Below the pieces are notes generated by a model. It made no database searches, was not told where the DNA came from, and saw only the letters and a program-made list of their open reading frames with translations. This document shows positions 26,140-35,745 of a DNA stretch of 64,000 bases, one piece after another. Positions within the stretch are counted from its first letter, which is position 1. Every line of letters begins with the position of its first letter. The position numbers were made by a program, and so were the translations under genes. The stretch is from Pseudacidovorax sp. RU35E. Lineage in GTDB: Bacteria > Pseudomonadota > Gammaproteobacteria > Burkholderiales > Burkholderiaceae_C. The stretch lies in contig NZ_FTMY01000017.1 of NCBI RefSeq assembly GCF_900156165.1, positions 1 to 64,000 on the forward strand, read 5' to 3'.

Positions 26140-27113
26140 GTGCCCTCCTTGCCGGGCGCGTCGGCGCCGGGCAGGCGGCGCGTCTTGAACAGGCTGGCCA
26201 GCCCGTCGGGCAGGAACATCAGCGCCAGGATCATGGCCACGCCGTACAGCGCGCGCTGGAACTGGTCGAAGCCGAAGTAGGTGAGCAGCTGCGGTGCGCC
26301 GATGACGAAGATCGCCCCCAGCACCGAGCCCAGGATGGAGCCCAGGCCGCCCACGATCACCATCGACACGAAGCTGATCGACACCATGATGTTGAACAGC
26401 GACGGGTCGATGAAGCGCACCAGCGGCGCATAGAGCGCGCCCGACAGGCCCGTATAGAAGGCGCAGACGCCGAAGGCCACCAGCTTGAGGCCCGTGGTGT
26501 TGAGCCCCAGCGCGCGGGCCGCCGTCTCGCTGCCCTTGATGGCCAGGAAGCCGCGGCCGAAGCGGCTGCGCGCCAGGTTGCGCGCCAGCCAGAGGGCGGC
26601 GCCCAGCACGCAGGCGGCCAGCAGGTGGTAGGCGCGCTCGTCCAGCGCCAGCCCGAAGAGCGTGGGGCCGGGCGCGCCCATGCCGTTCTCGCCGCCGGTC
26701 AGGTCGCCGCCGGACTTGGCGATCTCCACCGAGATCATCACGAAGCCCAGCGTGGCGATGGCGAGGAACACCTCCTCCAGCCGCAGCACCGGCAGCGCCA
26801 GCACCAGGCCGACCACCGTGGCGATGGCCGCCGCGATGAGCATGGCCAGCAGCATCGGCACGCCGAACTGCTGCGTCAGGATGGCCGTGCCGTAGGCGCC
26901 GATGCCGAAGAACACCGCGCCCGCCATCGAGATGAGGTTGGTGTAGCCGGTGAGGGTGTTGGTGCCGAACGAGGCCAGCGTGTAGATCAGCACCAGCGTG
27001 GCGATGTAGAGCACGTAGCCGCCGGGCACCAGCGGTGCCAGCACCAGCAGGGCCACGAACAGGGCGGGAGCCAGCCAGGGGCGGCCGTCGAGCAGATGGG
27101 TCATGCGCGTCAT
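26136..27113 (-). CDS. livM: branched-chain-type ABC permease (LivM type)
   Basis: A 325-residue inner-membrane permease with about eight to ten hydrophobic helices. The LivM family block SLGFGTNT-like segment reads ASFGTNTLTGYTNLISMAGAVFFGIGAYG, here recognised by its GYTNLISMAGAVFFG core. The cytoplasmic coupling stretch includes RFGRGFLAIKGSETAARALG. It pairs with LivH to form the channel. It begins seven bases after livH. Confidence 0.93.
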   Translation of the reverse strand: MTRMTHLLDGRPWLAPALFVALLVLAPLVPGGYVLYIATLVLIYTLASFGTNTLTGYTNLISMAGAVFFGIGAYGTAILTQQFGVPMLLAMLIAAAIATVVGLVLALPVLRLEEVFLAIATLGFVMISVEIAKSGGDLTGGENGMGAPGPTLFGLALDERAYHLLAACVLGAALWLARNLARSRFGRGFLAIKGSETAARALGLNTTGLKLVAFGVCAFYTGLSGALYAPLVRFIDPSLFNIMVSISFVSMVIVGGLGSILGSVLGAIFVIGAPQLLTYFGFDQFQRALYGVAMILALMFLPDGLASLFKTRRLPGADAPGKEGT

Positions 27114-27120
27114 CGCTTAC

Positions 27121-27984
27121 TCAGACCTTCTTGACCTGCCGGCGCGCCAGCAGCCCGTGCGGCCGCAGCACCAGGATGGCCAGCATCACGATGAAGGGCA
27201 CGGCGTCCTTCCAGGCCGAGGACACATAGGCGCCGGTGAGGTTGCTGCTCACGCCGATGATCACGCCGCCCAGCAGCGCGCCCGGCATGCTGCCGATGCC
27301 GCCCAGCACCGCCGCCGCGAAGGCGAAGTGCAGGGCGTGCTGCATCATCGAGAAGTGCACGAAGGTCAGCGGCGCGATCAGCAGCCCCGCCGCAGCCGCG
27401 ATGACGTGCGACAGCGCCCAGGCCAGCGCATAGATGCGCTTGATGGGGATGCCCATCAAGCGCGCCGCCACCGGGTTCTCCATGGTGGCCTGCATGGCGA
27501 TGCCCAGCCGCGTGAAGCGGAAGAAGGCGAACAGCGCCGCGGCCAGCGTGGCGCACACGCCCACGATGCCCAGGTCGATGCCCGACACCACCGCATCGCC
27601 CACCTGCAGCGGCGTGCTCGGGAAGATGCTCGGCAGTTCCTGGGTGTCCTTGCCCCAGATCCAGATGGCCATGTCGCCGAACAGCAGGAACAGCCCCAGC
27701 GTGCAGATGGCCGAGGACAGCAGCGCCTTGCCGATGAAGCGCCGGATGATGAAGCGCTCGATCGCCATGCCCAGCGCCGCGCCGAACAGCAGCGTGAGCG
27801 GCACCACCGCCCACATCGGCAGACCCAGCCGCACCAGCGTGCAGGCAGTGAAGGCCGACAGCATGGCGGCCTCGCCATGCGCGAAGTTGAGGATGCCCGT
27901 GGCCTTGAACACCATCACGATGCCCAGGGCGATGAGCCCGTAGATGGCGCCCAGGGCGACGCCGCTGACGATCATCTGCAGCAT
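27121..27984 (-). CDS. livH: branched-chain-type ABC permease (LivH type)
   Basis: A 287-residue inner-membrane permease with about eight helices. The N-terminal SGVALGAIYGLIALGIVMVFK and the ILNFAHGEAAML block are characteristic of LivH. The coupling region reads TRLGIAMQATMENPVAARLMG. It starts 11 bases downstream of the LeuD-like gene, tying the importer to the aconitase-like enzyme in one transcript. Confidence 0.93.
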   Translation of the reverse strand: MLQMIVSGVALGAIYGLIALGIVMVFKATGILNFAHGEAAMLSAFTACTLVRLGLPMWAVVPLTLLFGAALGMAIERFIIRRFIGKALLSSAICTLGLFLLFGDMAIWIWGKDTQELPSIFPSTPLQVGDAVVSGIDLGIVGVCATLAAALFAFFRFTRLGIAMQATMENPVAARLMGIPIKRIYALAWALSHVIAAAAGLLIAPLTFVHFSMMQHALHFAFAAAVLGGIGSMPGALLGGVIIGVSSNLTGAYVSSAWKDAVPFIVMLAILVLRPHGLLARRQVKKV

Positions 27985-27995
27985 GCGCGACGCCC

Positions 27996-28565
27996 TCAGC
28001 CTGCCGTGGCGCCGGTGGTGGCGGCGTCGGCGGCCGCCTTCTGCGCCGCCTCGCGCGCGAGCCGTGCCTTCAGGTAGGGCACGAAGCCGCCGGCCGCCAG
28101 CGTGCCCCGCTCGACCGAGGACAGCGGCTCGAAGGGCAGCTCGGCACCGGTGTCGAGGTTGAGCACGCGGCCGAGCGCCCAGTCCACGCGCAGCCGCTGC
28201 CAGCGCGCGGTGGCGGCGCGGATGCCCGGGCAGGTGACGAGCGGAAAGCCCATGCTGATCTCGCCGCGGAAGAAGCCGGGCGAGAAGGATTCGGCGATCA
28301 CACCCTCCACGCCCAGGTGGCGCATCGCGCGCATGGCCGGGTAGTGCGGATGGCCGTAGCCGAAGTTGTGGCCGCCCACCAGCAGGTCGCCCTTCTGGAC
28401 GCTGGCGGCGAACTGCGGGTCATAGCTGGTCATGGTGACCCCGGCCAGCTCATGGATGTCGGTGATCTTGATGTTCTTGATGCCCACGATGAGGTCGATG
28501 TCGTAGTCGTCCTCGGTGAAGATCCAGGCCGCGCGGCCTTCGAGGTTGGGCAACTGGGCGCTCAT
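27996..28565 (-). CDS. LeuD/DmdB-like aconitase-family small subunit
   Basis: A 189-residue small (swivelling-domain) subunit of the isopropylmalate isomerase/dimethylmalate dehydratase type. AAWIFTEDDYDIDLIVG and VIAESFSPGFFRGEISMGFPLVTCPG follow the family pattern. The loop that normally reads GCGSSREHA and holds substrate carboxylates is GYGHPHYPA here (residues 69-77), so the usual serines and arginine are gone. Start ATG 28565 overlaps the large-subunit stop by four bases (ATGA). It should form a complex with the large subunit; a substrate other than isopropylmalate is likely. Leucine synthesis is unlikely in this context. Confidence 0.84.
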   Translation of the reverse strand: MSAQLPNLEGRAAWIFTEDDYDIDLIVGIKNIKITDIHELAGVTMTSYDPQFAASVQKGDLLVGGHNFGYGHPHYPAMRAMRHLGVEGVIAESFSPGFFRGEISMGFPLVTCPGIRAATARWQRLRVDWALGRVLNLDTGAELPFEPLSSVERGTLAAGGFVPYLKARLAREAAQKAAADAATTGATAG

Positions 28566-29848
28566 GCCGCGCTCCCTTCGGCCGCGGCGGCCGCCAGATA
28601 GGGCCGCGGGTCGGCGATGCGCCCCTCCAGGGCCGAGGCGGCGACCACCGCCGCATTGCACAGGAAGATCTCGGTATCGGCACTGCCCATGCGGCCGGGC
28701 GTGTTGAGGGTGCCCGTGGACACCGCGCGCTGGCCGTCGGCCATGGTGGCGATGCGGCCGTAGCAGTAGTCGCAGCTCGACGAGCTGATGAAGGCCCCGG
28801 CATCCACCAGGGTGGCGATCAGGCCCTCGCGCGCGGCCTGCGACATGATGGCCTGCGAGGTGGGCACCACATGCAGCTGGAAGCCCGGCTTGATGCGCTT
28901 GCCGCGCAGCACGTCGGCGGCGGCGCGCAGGTCCTCCAGCCGGCCGCTGGCGCAGGAGCCCAGGTAGCCGGTGTGCACCTCCAGGCCCGCGTACTCGGCC
29001 AGGTCGCGGGTGTTGGCGGGGCTGGGCGGTGCCACGACGATGGGCTCCAGCGCCGAGATGTCGATCTGCACCACGCGCTCGTACACCGCATCCGCATCGG
29101 GATACACCGGGTCGAGCGCGATCTTGGCCCGCTCGCGGGTGTACGCCAGCGTCTTGGCGTCCGGCGCGATCAGCATGGTGGTGGCGCCCAGGAACATGGC
29201 CTGGCCGCAGATGGTCTGGCGGCCCTCGATGCTCATGGCTTCGATCACCGGGCCGCTGAGCTCCACCACCTTGAAGCGGCAGGAGGACGGGCCCATCACC
29301 CGCACCATGTGGTGGAACACGTCGCGCGCCATCACGCCCGGCTGCAGCGTGCCGGTGAGTTCGACCTTGACGGTGGCGGGCACGGTGAGCGCCATCTTCT
29401 CGCTCACGAAGGTCTCGAGCACGCTCTTGCGCGCGCCGAAGGCCAGGGTGCCGAAGGCGCCCAGCTGGCTCACATGGCCGTCGAAATGCACGGCGAAGGC
29501 GCCCGGAGTGGCATAGCCCAGCTCGGCCGACACCTGGTGGCCGATGCCCTCGCGCTCGTGCACCGGCACGCCCTGCTCGGCGCCCCAGGCGCGGGTGACG
29601 CGGTGCAGTTCTTCTTCCTTGGGCGCGGCGGCCGGGACCATGTGGTCGATGAAGAGCACGAAGCGCTCGGGGCTCGTGACCTTCTCGACGCCGAATTCCT
29701 CGCGGGCCTCCTTGAAGAACACGTCGGTGTAGCCGGGGAAGTCGTAGGCGATCACGAAATCCGGCCGGGCCAGGATCTCGTCACCGGCCTTCACGGTGGG
29801 CAGCCCGGCCACGCGGGCCAGGATCTTCTCGGTCATCGTCAGGGGCAT
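28562..29848 (-). CDS. LeuC/DmdA-like aconitase-family large subunit
   Basis: A 428-residue [4Fe-4S] dehydratase large subunit. Cluster cysteines C299 (LGSCASGR), C359 and C362 (SSSCDYCYG) keep the 60- and 3-residue spacing of LeuC. Two substrate motifs differ: the usual TDSHT is FDGHV at 122-126, and the usual STSNRNF is STGTLNT near 377-383. The following PGRMGS is kept. Compared with LeuC of about 465 residues it is short. ATG 29848 has AAGGAG ten bases upstream; M5 is an alternative. It heads an operon with the small subunit, ABC importer and lyase, opposite an IclR regulator. It probably hydrates or dehydrates a substituted dicarboxylate. Confidence 0.85.
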   Translation of the reverse strand: MPLTMTEKILARVAGLPTVKAGDEILARPDFVIAYDFPGYTDVFFKEAREEFGVEKVTSPERFVLFIDHMVPAAAPKEEELHRVTRAWGAEQGVPVHEREGIGHQVSAELGYATPGAFAVHFDGHVSQLGAFGTLAFGARKSVLETFVSEKMALTVPATVKVELTGTLQPGVMARDVFHHMVRVMGPSSCRFKVVELSGPVIEAMSIEGRQTICGQAMFLGATTMLIAPDAKTLAYTRERAKIALDPVYPDADAVYERVVQIDISALEPIVVAPPSPANTRDLAEYAGLEVHTGYLGSCASGRLEDLRAAADVLRGKRIKPGFQLHVVPTSQAIMSQAAREGLIATLVDAGAFISSSSCDYCYGRIATMADGQRAVSTGTLNTPGRMGSADTEIFLCNAAVVAASALEGRIADPRPYLAAAAAEGSAA

Positions 29849-29866
29849 GGCGCCTCGTCTCCTTAT

Positions 29867-29877
29867 CCACAATGTGG
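29867..29877. promoter_or_regulatory. IclR-type operator, copy 1
   Basis: CCACAATGTGG is a palindrome with an unpaired centre (CCACA-A-TGTGG). It lies two bases upstream of the Shine-Dalgarno of the LeuC-like gene. The same 11 bases recur at 29953-29963. The two lie in the divergent promoter region of the iclR-type gene and its neighbour operon, where binding would block the operon's leader. Confidence 0.65.
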
Positions 29878-29952
29878 CGCCCTGTTCGGCGCCCATGGAT
29901 GGATTACAGAGCGCCCACCCGGCTCACCCTGATGCGGTTAACCCTAGATTGC

Positions 29953-29963
29953 CCACAATGTGG
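29953..29963. promoter_or_regulatory. IclR-type operator, copy 2
   Basis: A second CCACAATGTGG, 86 bases centre to centre from the first. It overlaps an alternative GTG start (29960) of the regulator and lies 20 bases before the preferred ATG 29984. The TCCACA-x-TGTGG core extends outward in mirror orientation to the other copy. Two such sites suit a tetrameric IclR protein that loops DNA and represses itself. Confidence 0.65.
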
Positions 29964-29983
29964 ATGCAAACTACAAAGCCCAC

Positions 29984-30829
29984 ATGAGTGAAGAGAACGA
30001 GGAAGTCGCCGAAGGCACAGACGGACCGCCACAAGGTGGACAGCAGCGCACCGGCACGCAGAGCATCGAACGGGTGGTGAACATGCTCCGCGTTGTGGCG
30101 TCCCGGGGCCGCAATGGCATGCGCATCGGCGAGGTGGCGGCCACCAGCGGACTGCCGCAGAGCACCTGCTTTCGCATGCTCGCGCGGTTGGAACTGGAGG
30201 GCCTGGTGGACCGCGATGCACGCACCCGCAAGTACTACCTGGGGCCGCTGCTGCACGAGCTGGGCCTGCTGGCGCGTCCCCGCTACCGGCTCAGCGAGAT
30301 GTGCGACGCGGCCCTGCACCGGCTGGCCGAGACCACGCAGGACACGCTCTACCTGAGCGAGCGCAGCGGCCTGGAGGCGGTGTGCACCAACCGCGCGCTG
30401 GGCGACTACCCGATCAAGGCATTGCCGCTGGACATCGGCATCCGCCGGCCCCTGGGCGTGGGCGCGGGCGGGCTGGCCATGCTGTGCGCCATGCCGGCGG
30501 CCGAGGCGGAGTCGATCATCCAGGCCAACGGACACCGCTATGAGAAGTACGCCTCCTTCTCGGCCGACTTCCTGCGCGAGGTCGTCGCCCAGGGGCGGCA
30601 TCAGGGCTACTCGTTTCTGGACAGCGCGGTGACGCCCGGCACGGCGGCCATCGGCGTGGCATTTCCGCCGGACAACCCGGTCGCGGCCATCAGCGTGGCC
30701 GCGATCTCGGGCCGGCTGACGGCCGAGCGGCGCGAGGAGATCGCGCGCGAGGTGCAGCGGCAGGTGCGGCTGATCTGCGCCGACATGACGGCGCATGCGC
30801 TGCTGCCGCCGGAGGCGGGCGCCAGCTAG
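29984..30829 (+). CDS. IclR family transcriptional regulator
   Basis: A 281-residue IclR-type regulator. The helix-turn-helix is MRIGEVAATSGLPQSTCFRMLARLELEGLV, here recognised by GLPQSTCFRMLARL. The C-terminal effector domain includes RRPLGVGAGGLAMLCAMP and a late TAAIGVAFPP stretch. ATG 29984 is favoured because the upstream GTG 29960 lies inside a palindromic site. It is divergent from the aconitase-like/ABC/lyase operon and probably senses its substrate or a breakdown product. Confidence 0.92.
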   Translation: MSEENEEVAEGTDGPPQGGQQRTGTQSIERVVNMLRVVASRGRNGMRIGEVAATSGLPQSTCFRMLARLELEGLVDRDARTRKYYLGPLLHELGLLARPRYRLSEMCDAALHRLAETTQDTLYLSERSGLEAVCTNRALGDYPIKALPLDIGIRRPLGVGAGGLAMLCAMPAAEAESIIQANGHRYEKYASFSADFLREVVAQGRHQGYSFLDSAVTPGTAAIGVAFPPDNPVAAISVAAISGRLTAERREEIAREVQRQVRLICADMTAHALLPPEAGAS

Positions 30830-30842
30830 GGCTCGAGAGACG

Positions 30843-32171
30843 TCAACGCGCGCGAGACACGCGCCAAACCGCGCCGCCCACGTCGTCGGCCACCAGAAGC
30901 GCGCCCGACTTGTCCAGCGCCACGCCCACCGGCCGGCCCAGCGCCTTGCCGTCGGCCGAGAGGAAGCCCGTGAGGAACTCGCGCGGCGCCCCGCTGGGCT
31001 TACCGCCGATGAAGGGCACGAAGCTCACGCGGTAGCCCGAGGGCGGGTTGCGGTTCCAGGAGCCGTGCTCGCCGATGAAGGCGCCGTTGGCGAATTCCTC
31101 CGGCATGCCGCGCGCGCTGGAGAAGGCCAGGCCCAGGGGCGCCACGTGATTGCCCAGCGCGTAGTCGGGGCGGATGGCGGTGGCCACCTTCTCGGGTTGC
31201 TGCGGCTGCACGCGGGTGTCGACCATGCCGCCCCAGTAGCTCCAGGGCCAGCCGTAGAAGCCGCCTTCGCGCACCGAGGTCAGGTAGTCGGGCACCAGGT
31301 CGCTGCCGATCTCGTCGCGCTCGTTGACCACCGTCCACAGCACATTGGTGTCGGGCTCCCAGGCCATGCCGTTGGGATTGCGCAGGCCGCTGGCCATCAT
31401 GCGCTTGGCGCCGGTCGCGCGGTCCACCTCCCAGATGGCGGCGCGGCCTTCCTCGTGCTGCATGCCGTAGTCGGCGATGTTGCTGTTGCTGCCGACGGTG
31501 ACGTAGAGCTTGCTGCCGTCGCGGCTGGCGATGACGTTCTTGGTCCAGTGGTGGTTGAAGCCGGCGGGCAGGTCCGTCACCTTCACGGCCGCGCCACTCG
31601 CCTGGGTCTGGCCTTCGGTGTAGGGCAGCTTGACCAGCGCATCGGCATTGGCCACGAACAGCTCGTTGCCCACCAGCGCCATGCCGTAGGGCGAGGTCAG
31701 GCCGCTGGCGAAGACGGTGCGCGTCTCGGCCACGCCGTCGCCGTCGGCATCGCGCAGCAGGGTGATGCGGTCGGCACTGGGCACGCCGGAGCCGGCGCGC
31801 TTCATGACCAGGCCGGTGATCTTTTCCTTGATCTTGTCGAAGAAGCCGCCGGGCTTGGGATCGGCATTGCGGGGCCGGTCGCTCTCGGCCACCAGCACGT
31901 CGCCATTGGGCAGCACGTACACCCAGCGCGGATGGTCCAGGCCGCGCGACAGGGCCGTCACCTTGAAGCCGGGCAGCGGCGTGGGCGCGGCGGTGTCCTG
32001 CCAGCCGGTGGCGGGCGCCACCTTCATGGTGGGCAGCAGCGTCTTGTTGGGCGCGGGCAGTTGCGGGTTGGGGCCGGTGCCGGCCTCGAATGGCAGCTTG
32101 GCGGTGTCGCCGCAGCCGGCGAGGGCCAGCACCGCGGCGGCGGCAAGGGTGAGGGTGGCGGTGCGCATCAT
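30843..32171 (-). CDS. PQQ-dependent sugar (sorbosone-type) dehydrogenase lipoprotein
   Basis: A 442-residue exported protein. The N-terminus [20 protein letters not shown] ends in a lipobox cysteine. The body is a beta-propeller of the glucose/sorbosone dehydrogenase family, with [40 protein letters not shown] and [14 protein letters not shown]-like blade repeats (seen as [13 protein letters not shown]). The late [19 protein letters not shown] is typical. These enzymes oxidise sugars or aldehydes in the periplasm and often need PQQ. No PQQ biosynthesis genes lie here. It converges on iclR with a 13-base gap. Confidence 0.85.
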   Translation of the reverse strand: MMRTATLTLAAAAVLALAGCGDTAKLPFEAGTGPNPQLPAPNKTLLPTMKVAPATGWQDTAAPTPLPGFKVTALSRGLDHPRWVYVLPNGDVLVAESDRPRNADPKPGGFFDKIKEKITGLVMKRAGSGVPSADRITLLRDADGDGVAETRTVFASGLTSPYGMALVGNELFVANADALVKLPYTEGQTQASGAAVKVTDLPAGFNHHWTKNVIASRDGSKLYVTVGSNSNIADYGMQHEEGRAAIWEVDRATGAKRMMASGLRNPNGMAWEPDTNVLWTVVNERDEIGSDLVPDYLTSVREGGFYGWPWSYWGGMVDTRVQPQQPEKVATAIRPDYALGNHVAPLGLAFSSARGMPEEFANGAFIGEHGSWNRNPPSGYRVSFVPFIGGKPSGAPREFLTGFLSADGKALGRPVGVALDKSGALLVADDVGGAVWRVSRAR

Positions 32172-32288
32172 GGGCGCGGATGATCGGGGCGGACCGAAGC
32201 GGCGCATGTAGTCGCAGACCGCGAGCCGCCGGAAGCCGAAGGCTGCGCCCGCGCACGATCCGAGAGAGCCCAGGGCTACCATCGCAGG

Positions 32289-33107
32289 ATGACCGCCGAC
32301 GCCCCTGCGGCTGCGCCCTCGCCGGCCGCACCCGCCATCCCGCCCACGACCACCGACGACCTGTTCCGCGCAGACGCCTATCTGCGCGAACGCCCCGCCC
32401 GCGTGCTGCGCGTGGAGGCCGCAACCGGCACCGTGGTGCTGGACCGCACCGTGTTCTATCCGCTGGGCGGCGGCCAGGCCGGCGACAGCGGCGTGCTGCG
32501 GCTGGCCGATGGCGGCGAGCTGACCATCGCCGACACGCGCAAGGGCAAGGACGAGGAAGGCCAACCCACGGCCGAGATCTGGCACCTGGCTGCGCCGGAG
32601 CAGGAAGCCGTGCTGGCCCGTCTGACACCGGGCGACACCGTCACCGCCGCCATCGACTGGGAGCGCCGCCACCGCATGATGCGGCTGCACACCGCCAGCC
32701 ACCTGCTGTGCCACCTCGTGGCGCAGCCGGTCAATGGCTGTTCCATCACGCCCGAGGCGGTGCGCGTGGACTTCCACATGAGCGAGGCGCTGGACGCCGC
32801 GGCCCTGGCCGAGGGCCTGACTGCCCTGGTGGCCCAGGCCCTGCCGGTGACCGTGGGCCGCGTCACCGATGCCGAGCTGGACGCCAACCCCGGCCTGGTC
32901 AAGAGCATGAGCGTGCAGCCGCCGCGCGGCAGCGGCACGGTGCGCACCATCCGCGTCGGCAGCACCGAGGCGCCCATCGACCTGCAGCCCTGCGGCGGCA
33001 CTCACGTGGCCAACATCGCCGAGATCGGCGCGCTGCGCGTGGCCAAAGTCGAGAAGAAGGGCGCGCAGGCCCGGCGCGTGGTGCTGGCCTTCGCCGAGGC
33101 AACCTGA
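32289..33107 (+). CDS. alanyl-tRNA editing protein (AlaX type)
   Basis: A 272-residue stand-alone editing-domain protein related to the second half of alanyl-tRNA synthetase. Zinc ligands are HTASHLL and, further on, [13 protein letters not shown]. The N-terminal [14 protein letters not shown] and [13 protein letters not shown] are also typical. It hydrolyses misacylated Ser- or Gly-tRNA(Ala). An alanine/proline-rich N-terminus of about 25 residues precedes the domain. Confidence 0.9.
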   Translation: MTADAPAAAPSPAAPAIPPTTTDDLFRADAYLRERPARVLRVEAATGTVVLDRTVFYPLGGGQAGDSGVLRLADGGELTIADTRKGKDEEGQPTAEIWHLAAPEQEAVLARLTPGDTVTAAIDWERRHRMMRLHTASHLLCHLVAQPVNGCSITPEAVRVDFHMSEALDAAALAEGLTALVAQALPVTVGRVTDAELDANPGLVKSMSVQPPRGSGTVRTIRVGSTEAPIDLQPCGGTHVANIAEIGALRVAKVEKKGAQARRVVLAFAEAT

Positions 33108-33229
33108 TGACGGCCTGGCGGCACGCTGCGGCCGACGCCGTAGACGGATGCGCTGCGGCTGGCGGCAAGAAAGGATCCACGACCCTGGCGGCCGGAACTT
33201 CAGGCCCGGGCCCCGCTCCGACCCCGCGC

Positions 33230-35494
33230 ATGCGCACCGCCCTCTCCCCTCTTCCTGTCCGCTGGCTGCTGCCGCTCTTCGCGGCCTTCCTGCTGGCCAC
33301 GGGCCTGCTGCCCCGCGCATCCGCCCAGCTCACGCCCGCCAGCAACGGCGGCGGCAGTGCCGTCGTCACCACGCCGCATGTGCGGGCCGAACTGGTGGCC
33401 CAGGCGCCGCAGGGCGTGGGCCCCGGCGCCACCGTCTGGCTGGGCCTGAAGATCAGTCACCAGCCCGAGTGGCACACCTACTGGAAGAACGCCGGCGATT
33501 CCGGCCTGCCCACCGAACTGCGCTGGCAGTTGCCGCCCGGCCTGGACGCTGGCGAGGTCGACTGGCCGGTGCCGCACAAGCTCTTCATCGGCAGCCTGGC
33601 CAACTACGGTTACGAGGACGAGGTGCTGCTGCCAGTGCCTGTGACGGTGGCGCCGGACTTCCGCCCGCCCACCACGCTCCCCGGTACGGCCACGCTGCCG
33701 ATCCGCCTGTCGGCCACCTGGCTGGTGTGCCGCAAGGAATGCATTCCCGAGGACGGCGAGTTCCGCCTTGACCTGCCCGTGCGCAGTTCGACCGCGGGCC
33801 ATGGGGCCGAGTTCGACGCCGCCTGGGCCGCGCGGCCGGTGGCGGTCGACGCGGCCGCCACCGCCAGGCTCGCCACCGATGCCCGCAGTCTGGCGCTGCG
33901 CGTCGAGGGCCTGCCCACCGCTGCGCAAGGTCGCCCGCTGGAGCTGATGCCCGAAACCGCCGAGGTGCTGCGCAACGGCGCCGTCGCCGGCACCGACTGG
34001 CAGCAGCGCTGGGAGGGCGGCGTGTGGACGGCGCAGTTCCCGGTGGCCGACCAGCGCTCGGCCAGCCCTGCGCGCATGCCGCTGGTGCTGGCCCTCACCG
34101 GCGAGGATCGGCGGAAGGCCGAGGTCGCCGGCGAGCCCGTCGGCTGGCGGGTCGATGCCGCGGTCGACGGCCAATGGCCCGCCGTGGGCGCGCCCGCCAC
34201 GGTCTCGCCCGCGCTGCAGGCGGCGTTGGACGCAAATGCCCGCCCGGCCGCGCCCGTGGCCCCCACCTCGGTCGCGCCGGCCGGCCTGCTGCTGGCCCTG
34301 CTGGGCGCCTTCGCCGGGGGCCTGCTGCTGAACCTGATGCCCTGCGTCTTCCCGGTGCTGGCGATCAAGGTGCTGGGCTTCACCCGCCATGCCGACGACC
34401 GGCGCGGCCACCGGCGCGCTGCCCTGGCCTACAGCGCGGGCGTGGTGCTCAGCCTGCTCGCCCTGGGCGGCCTGCTGATCGCGCTGCGCGCGGCGGGCGC
34501 GCAACTGGGCTGGGGCTTCCAGCTGCAGTCGCCGGGCATGGTGGCGGCGCTGGCGGCGCTGTTCACGCTGCTGGGGCTCAACCTGGCGGGCGTGTTCGAG
34601 GTGGGCATGCTGGCGCCGGCGCGGCTGGCGGGGGCGCAGGTGCGCCATCCGGTGCTCAACGACTTCCTCTCCGGCGTGCTGGCGGTGCTGGTGGCCTCGC
34701 CCTGCACGGCGCCGTTCATGGGCGCCTCGCTGGGCCTGGCCATCGGGCTGCCGGCGGCGCAGGCGCTGCTGCTCTTCGCCGCGCTGGGGCTGGGCCTGGC
34801 CCTGCCCTACCTGCTGGCCGGCTTCGTGCCGGCGGTGGCGCGGCTGCTGCCGAAGCCCGGTCCCTGGATGGACACGCTCCGGCGGCTGCTGGCGTTCCCG
34901 ATGTTCGCCACCGTCGCCTGGCTGGTGTGGGTGCTGGGCCAGCAGGCCGGCATCGACGGCGCGGGTGCGCTGCTGGCGCTGCTGGTGGCCGGCAGCGCCG
35001 TGGTCTGGGCGCTGGGCACGCTGGCCGGCCGCACGCGGCTGCTGCTGGGCGGCATGCTGGCGCTGGGCTTTGCGGCGCTGGCCGTGAGCATCGGGCCGCT
35101 GCTGCTGCAGATGGCGCCTGCGCCGCAATCCACGGCGGGCGGCGCATCGGCCGAGTCGCGTTGGCAGCCCTGGTCGGCCGAGCGTGTGGCGCGACTGCAG
35201 GCCGAGGGCAAGCCGGTGTTCATCGACTTCACGGCTGCCTGGTGCGTCACCTGCCAGGTCAACAAGAAGACCACGCTGGGCAATGCCGCGCTGCTGGCCG
35301 ACTTCGACGCCCGCGGCGTGCAGCTGCTGCGCGCCGACTGGACCCGGCGCGACCCGGCCATCGCGGCCGCGCTGAATGCGCTGGGGCGCAATGGCGTGCC
35401 GGTGTACGTGCTGCAGGCGCCCGGGCGGGCGCCGGTGGTGCTGAGCGAGCTGCTGTCACCGGCGGAGGTGCGCGACGCGCTGGCTCGGCTGTAG
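33230..35494 (+). CDS. ScsB/DsbD-family protein-disulfide reductase
   Basis: A 754-residue inner-membrane thiol-disulfide transporter. It has a signal peptide ending near PRASAQL. A periplasmic N-terminal domain ([16 protein letters not shown]) follows, with a [13 protein letters not shown] cysteine pair. The DsbD transmembrane core (about residues 345-630) includes [17 protein letters not shown] and [14 protein letters not shown], whose cysteines shuttle electrons. The C-terminal thioredoxin domain has CVTC at 672-675. This resembles ScsB more than classic DsbD. ATG 33230 gives a proper signal peptide; an ATG at 33107 overlaps the previous stop but adds a non-signal leader. The peroxiredoxin-like partner at 35746 may receive electrons. 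Confidence 0.88.
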   Translation: MRTALSPLPVRWLLPLFAAFLLATGLLPRASAQLTPASNGGGSAVVTTPHVRAELVAQAPQGVGPGATVWLGLKISHQPEWHTYWKNAGDSGLPTELRWQLPPGLDAGEVDWPVPHKLFIGSLANYGYEDEVLLPVPVTVAPDFRPPTTLPGTATLPIRLSATWLVCRKECIPEDGEFRLDLPVRSSTAGHGAEFDAAWAARPVAVDAAATARLATDARSLALRVEGLPTAAQGRPLELMPETAEVLRNGAVAGTDWQQRWEGGVWTAQFPVADQRSASPARMPLVLALTGEDRRKAEVAGEPVGWRVDAAVDGQWPAVGAPATVSPALQAALDANARPAAPVAPTSVAPAGLLLALLGAFAGGLLLNLMPCVFPVLAIKVLGFTRHADDRRGHRRAALAYSAGVVLSLLALGGLLIALRAAGAQLGWGFQLQSPGMVAALAALFTLLGLNLAGVFEVGMLAPARLAGAQVRHPVLNDFLSGVLAVLVASPCTAPFMGASLGLAIGLPAAQALLLFAALGLGLALPYLLAGFVPAVARLLPKPGPWMDTLRRLLAFPMFATVAWLVWVLGQQAGIDGAGALLALLVAGSAVVWALGTLAGRTRLLLGGMLALGFAALAVSIGPLLLQMAPAPQSTAGGASAESRWQPWSAERVARLQAEGKPVFIDFTAAWCVTCQVNKKTTLGNAALLADFDARGVQLLRADWTRRDPAIAAALNALGRNGVPVYVLQAPGRAPVVLSELLSPAEVRDALARL

Positions 35495-35745
35495 GCCCGC
35501 GCTGCCGGACAGTTGCGCCAAGGTGCCGTTGACACGCGCGGGCCTGGCTGGAGCATTGTGCGCAATGTTGAGTCGACTGCCTTTGATGCAAGCCGCAGCG
35601 GGCATTTCCCCCGGCCCGTACAGGTTGTCGCGCGGGCTTCAAGAAAGCGGTCTAAGCTCCCGCTGCGCTTCATCATTCAACCCGGCCACCACGGCGCTCA
35701 AAGACCGTGCAAGGCCTCCTTCCGTCATGAGGAGCTGATCCATCC

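Noticed and set aside
27996-29848. Leucine biosynthesis isopropylmalate isomerase (leuCD)
   Set aside because: No leuB or leuA nearby, key substrate loops are replaced, and the genes sit in an importer/lyase operon under IclR.
30843-33320. 825-codon frame that includes the sugar dehydrogenase
   Set aside because: The part above 32171 is antisense to the alanyl-tRNA editing gene; the lipoprotein signal at 32171 marks the start.
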